A program made the position numbers and the translations under genes. The notes beneath the pieces were generated by a model. That model saw only the letters and a list, made by a program, of their open reading frames with translations, had not been told where the DNA came from and did not search any database. From positions 1 to 7,214 of the forward strand of contig CATPAV010000031.1 of the NCBI GenBank assembly GCA_955652245.1: DNA of 7,214 nucleotides, read 5' to 3'. Source of the stretch: an uncultured Candidatus Udaeobacter sp. (GTDB lineage Bacteria > Verrucomicrobiota > Verrucomicrobiia > Chthoniobacterales > UBA10450). Below are positions 6,838 through 7,214 of this stretch, one piece after another. Each line of letters starts with the position of its first letter. The stretch's first letter is position 1.

Positions 6838-6987
6838 ATGATCAGGAAACTTAAATCCGGCGACTACCGTTTATATTCGCGCAAAAAGAACCCGAGGACG
6901 GGCAAGCGGAGGAATCTGGGCACGTTTAAGACACGCGCTGCAGCCAAGAAACACGAACGAGCCGTGCAATATTTTAAACGGCATTGA
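6838..6987 (+). CDS. Small, very basic conserved-type protein (49 aa)
   Basis: A 49-codon gene starts at ATG 6838 and ends at TGA 6985-6987. The product is strongly basic (Lys/Arg about a third of residues), with SGDYRLYSRKK, then NPRTGKRRNLGTF, KTRAAAKKHERA and a final VQYFKRH. The pattern of short strands, a TGK-type turn, the phrase LGTF.T..AA and a closing helix resembles the N-terminal arm-type DNA-binding domain of tyrosine integrases. Nucleic-acid binding is thus a plausible inference, not a demonstrated function. I recall near-identical short hypothetical proteins in Verrucomicrobiota, but cannot confirm that here. The gene is shorter than common ORF cut-offs. It sits 65 bases after the glycosyltransferase and 46 bases before the next gene. 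No clear ribosome binding site precedes it; an out-of-frame ATG at 6831 opens only seven codons. Strong internal phrasing argues that it is real. Confidence 0.75.
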   Translation: MIRKLKSGDYRLYSRKKNPRTGKRRNLGTFKTRAAAKKHERAVQYFKRH

Positions 6988-7019
6988 CTCGTTCAGCTGA
7001 ATCGATAAACAAGCAAGGG

Positions 7020-7025
7020 AAGGAG
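7020..7025 (+). promoter_or_regulatory. Strong Shine-Dalgarno sequence for the gene at 7034
   Basis: AAGGAG lies 8 bases upstream of the ATG at 7034, a near-ideal match to the anti-Shine-Dalgarno sequence at the usual spacing. It fixes the start of the last gene. No other gene in the window has a comparable site. Confidence 0.85.
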
Positions 7026-7033
7026 ATCTAATC

Positions 7034-7214
7034 ATGGTACACATGCTGGTTCGTCACAAAGTCGCTGACTTCGCTAAATGGAAACCGGTCTATGACGCGC
7101 ACGGTTCGGCGCGGCAGAACGCAGGGCTAAAAGAGGAACATCTTTTGCGCAACGTCGACGACCCGAATGAAGTGATCCTGCTCTTTTCGGCGGAAGATCT
7201 TGAGAAGGCGAAAG
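7034..7214 (+). CDS. ABM-like dimeric alpha/beta barrel protein (3' truncated by window edge)
   Basis: The first 60 codons of a gene that runs off the right edge. The product starts MVHMLVRHKVADFAKWKPVYD and continues with HGSARQNAGLKEEHLLRN, DDPNEVILLF and SAEDLEKAK. A short strand, then an amphipathic helix with a K/R-rich W-x-P-x-(Y/F) core, a second strand with a DPNEV turn, and a third strand (VILLF) into a new helix is the layout of small proteins of the antibiotic-biosynthesis-monooxygenase-like (ABM, ferredoxin-like dimeric barrel) superfamily, usually about 100 residues. Members include oxygenases, cyclases and many proteins of unknown role, so no substrate can be given. The start is set by the AAGGAG site at 7020-7025. 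It may be monocistronic or follow the 49-codon gene. Confidence 0.75.
   Translation, partial: MVHMLVRHKVADFAKWKPVYDAHGSARQNAGLKEEHLLRNVDDPNEVILLFSAEDLEKAK

Overview
The window is a gene-dense, all-plus-strand stretch of a bacterial chromosome, moderately GC-rich by eye (not computed). Three things suggest a soil-type Verrucomicrobiota such as a Chthoniobacterales relative: a membrane Ser/Thr kinase with a large extracytoplasmic tail, poorly marked ribosome binding sites, and a 49-residue basic protein of a type I associate with that phylum. This placement is inference; there is no rRNA or marker phylogeny here.

Layout. (1) Positions 1-1423 carry the 3' part of a membrane-anchored Ser/Thr protein kinase that begins before the window. 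(2) After a 194-base gap with no convincing promoter or terminator come three closely packed genes. The first is a ClpX-like AAA+ unfoldase (1618-3207) without a zinc finger and with a duplicated C-terminal small domain. The second, 6 bases later, is a four-helix membrane protein with a class III adenylate cyclase-type domain whose active site is largely substituted (3214-4461). The third, 14 bases later, is recR (4476-5081). (3) The 99-base recR-lipA gap holds a family of 8-base repeats in opposed orientation that can fold into a long imperfect hairpin. (4) lipA (5181-6071) overlaps a family 2 glycosyltransferase gene (6068-6772) by four bases. (5) The right end has a 49-codon gene for a very basic protein (6838-6987) and the 5' end of an ABM-like (dimeric alpha+beta barrel) protein (7034 onward), the only gene here with a strong Shine-Dalgarno sequence. 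No gene-free stretch exceeds 300 bases, and I see no rRNA, tRNA, CRISPR array or insertion sequence.

How the genes may work together. RecR (RecFOR recombination) and LipA (lipoate synthesis) are ordinary housekeeping enzymes. The more unusual part is the left half: a membrane kinase, an unfoldase that keeps the ClpX-type pore loop and ClpP-docking tripeptide but has altered substrate-facing parts, and a probably inactive membrane cyclase-fold protein. The last two are almost certainly cotranscribed. A membrane-linked signalling and proteolysis unit is conceivable, but nothing in the sequence proves it; adjacency is the only link.
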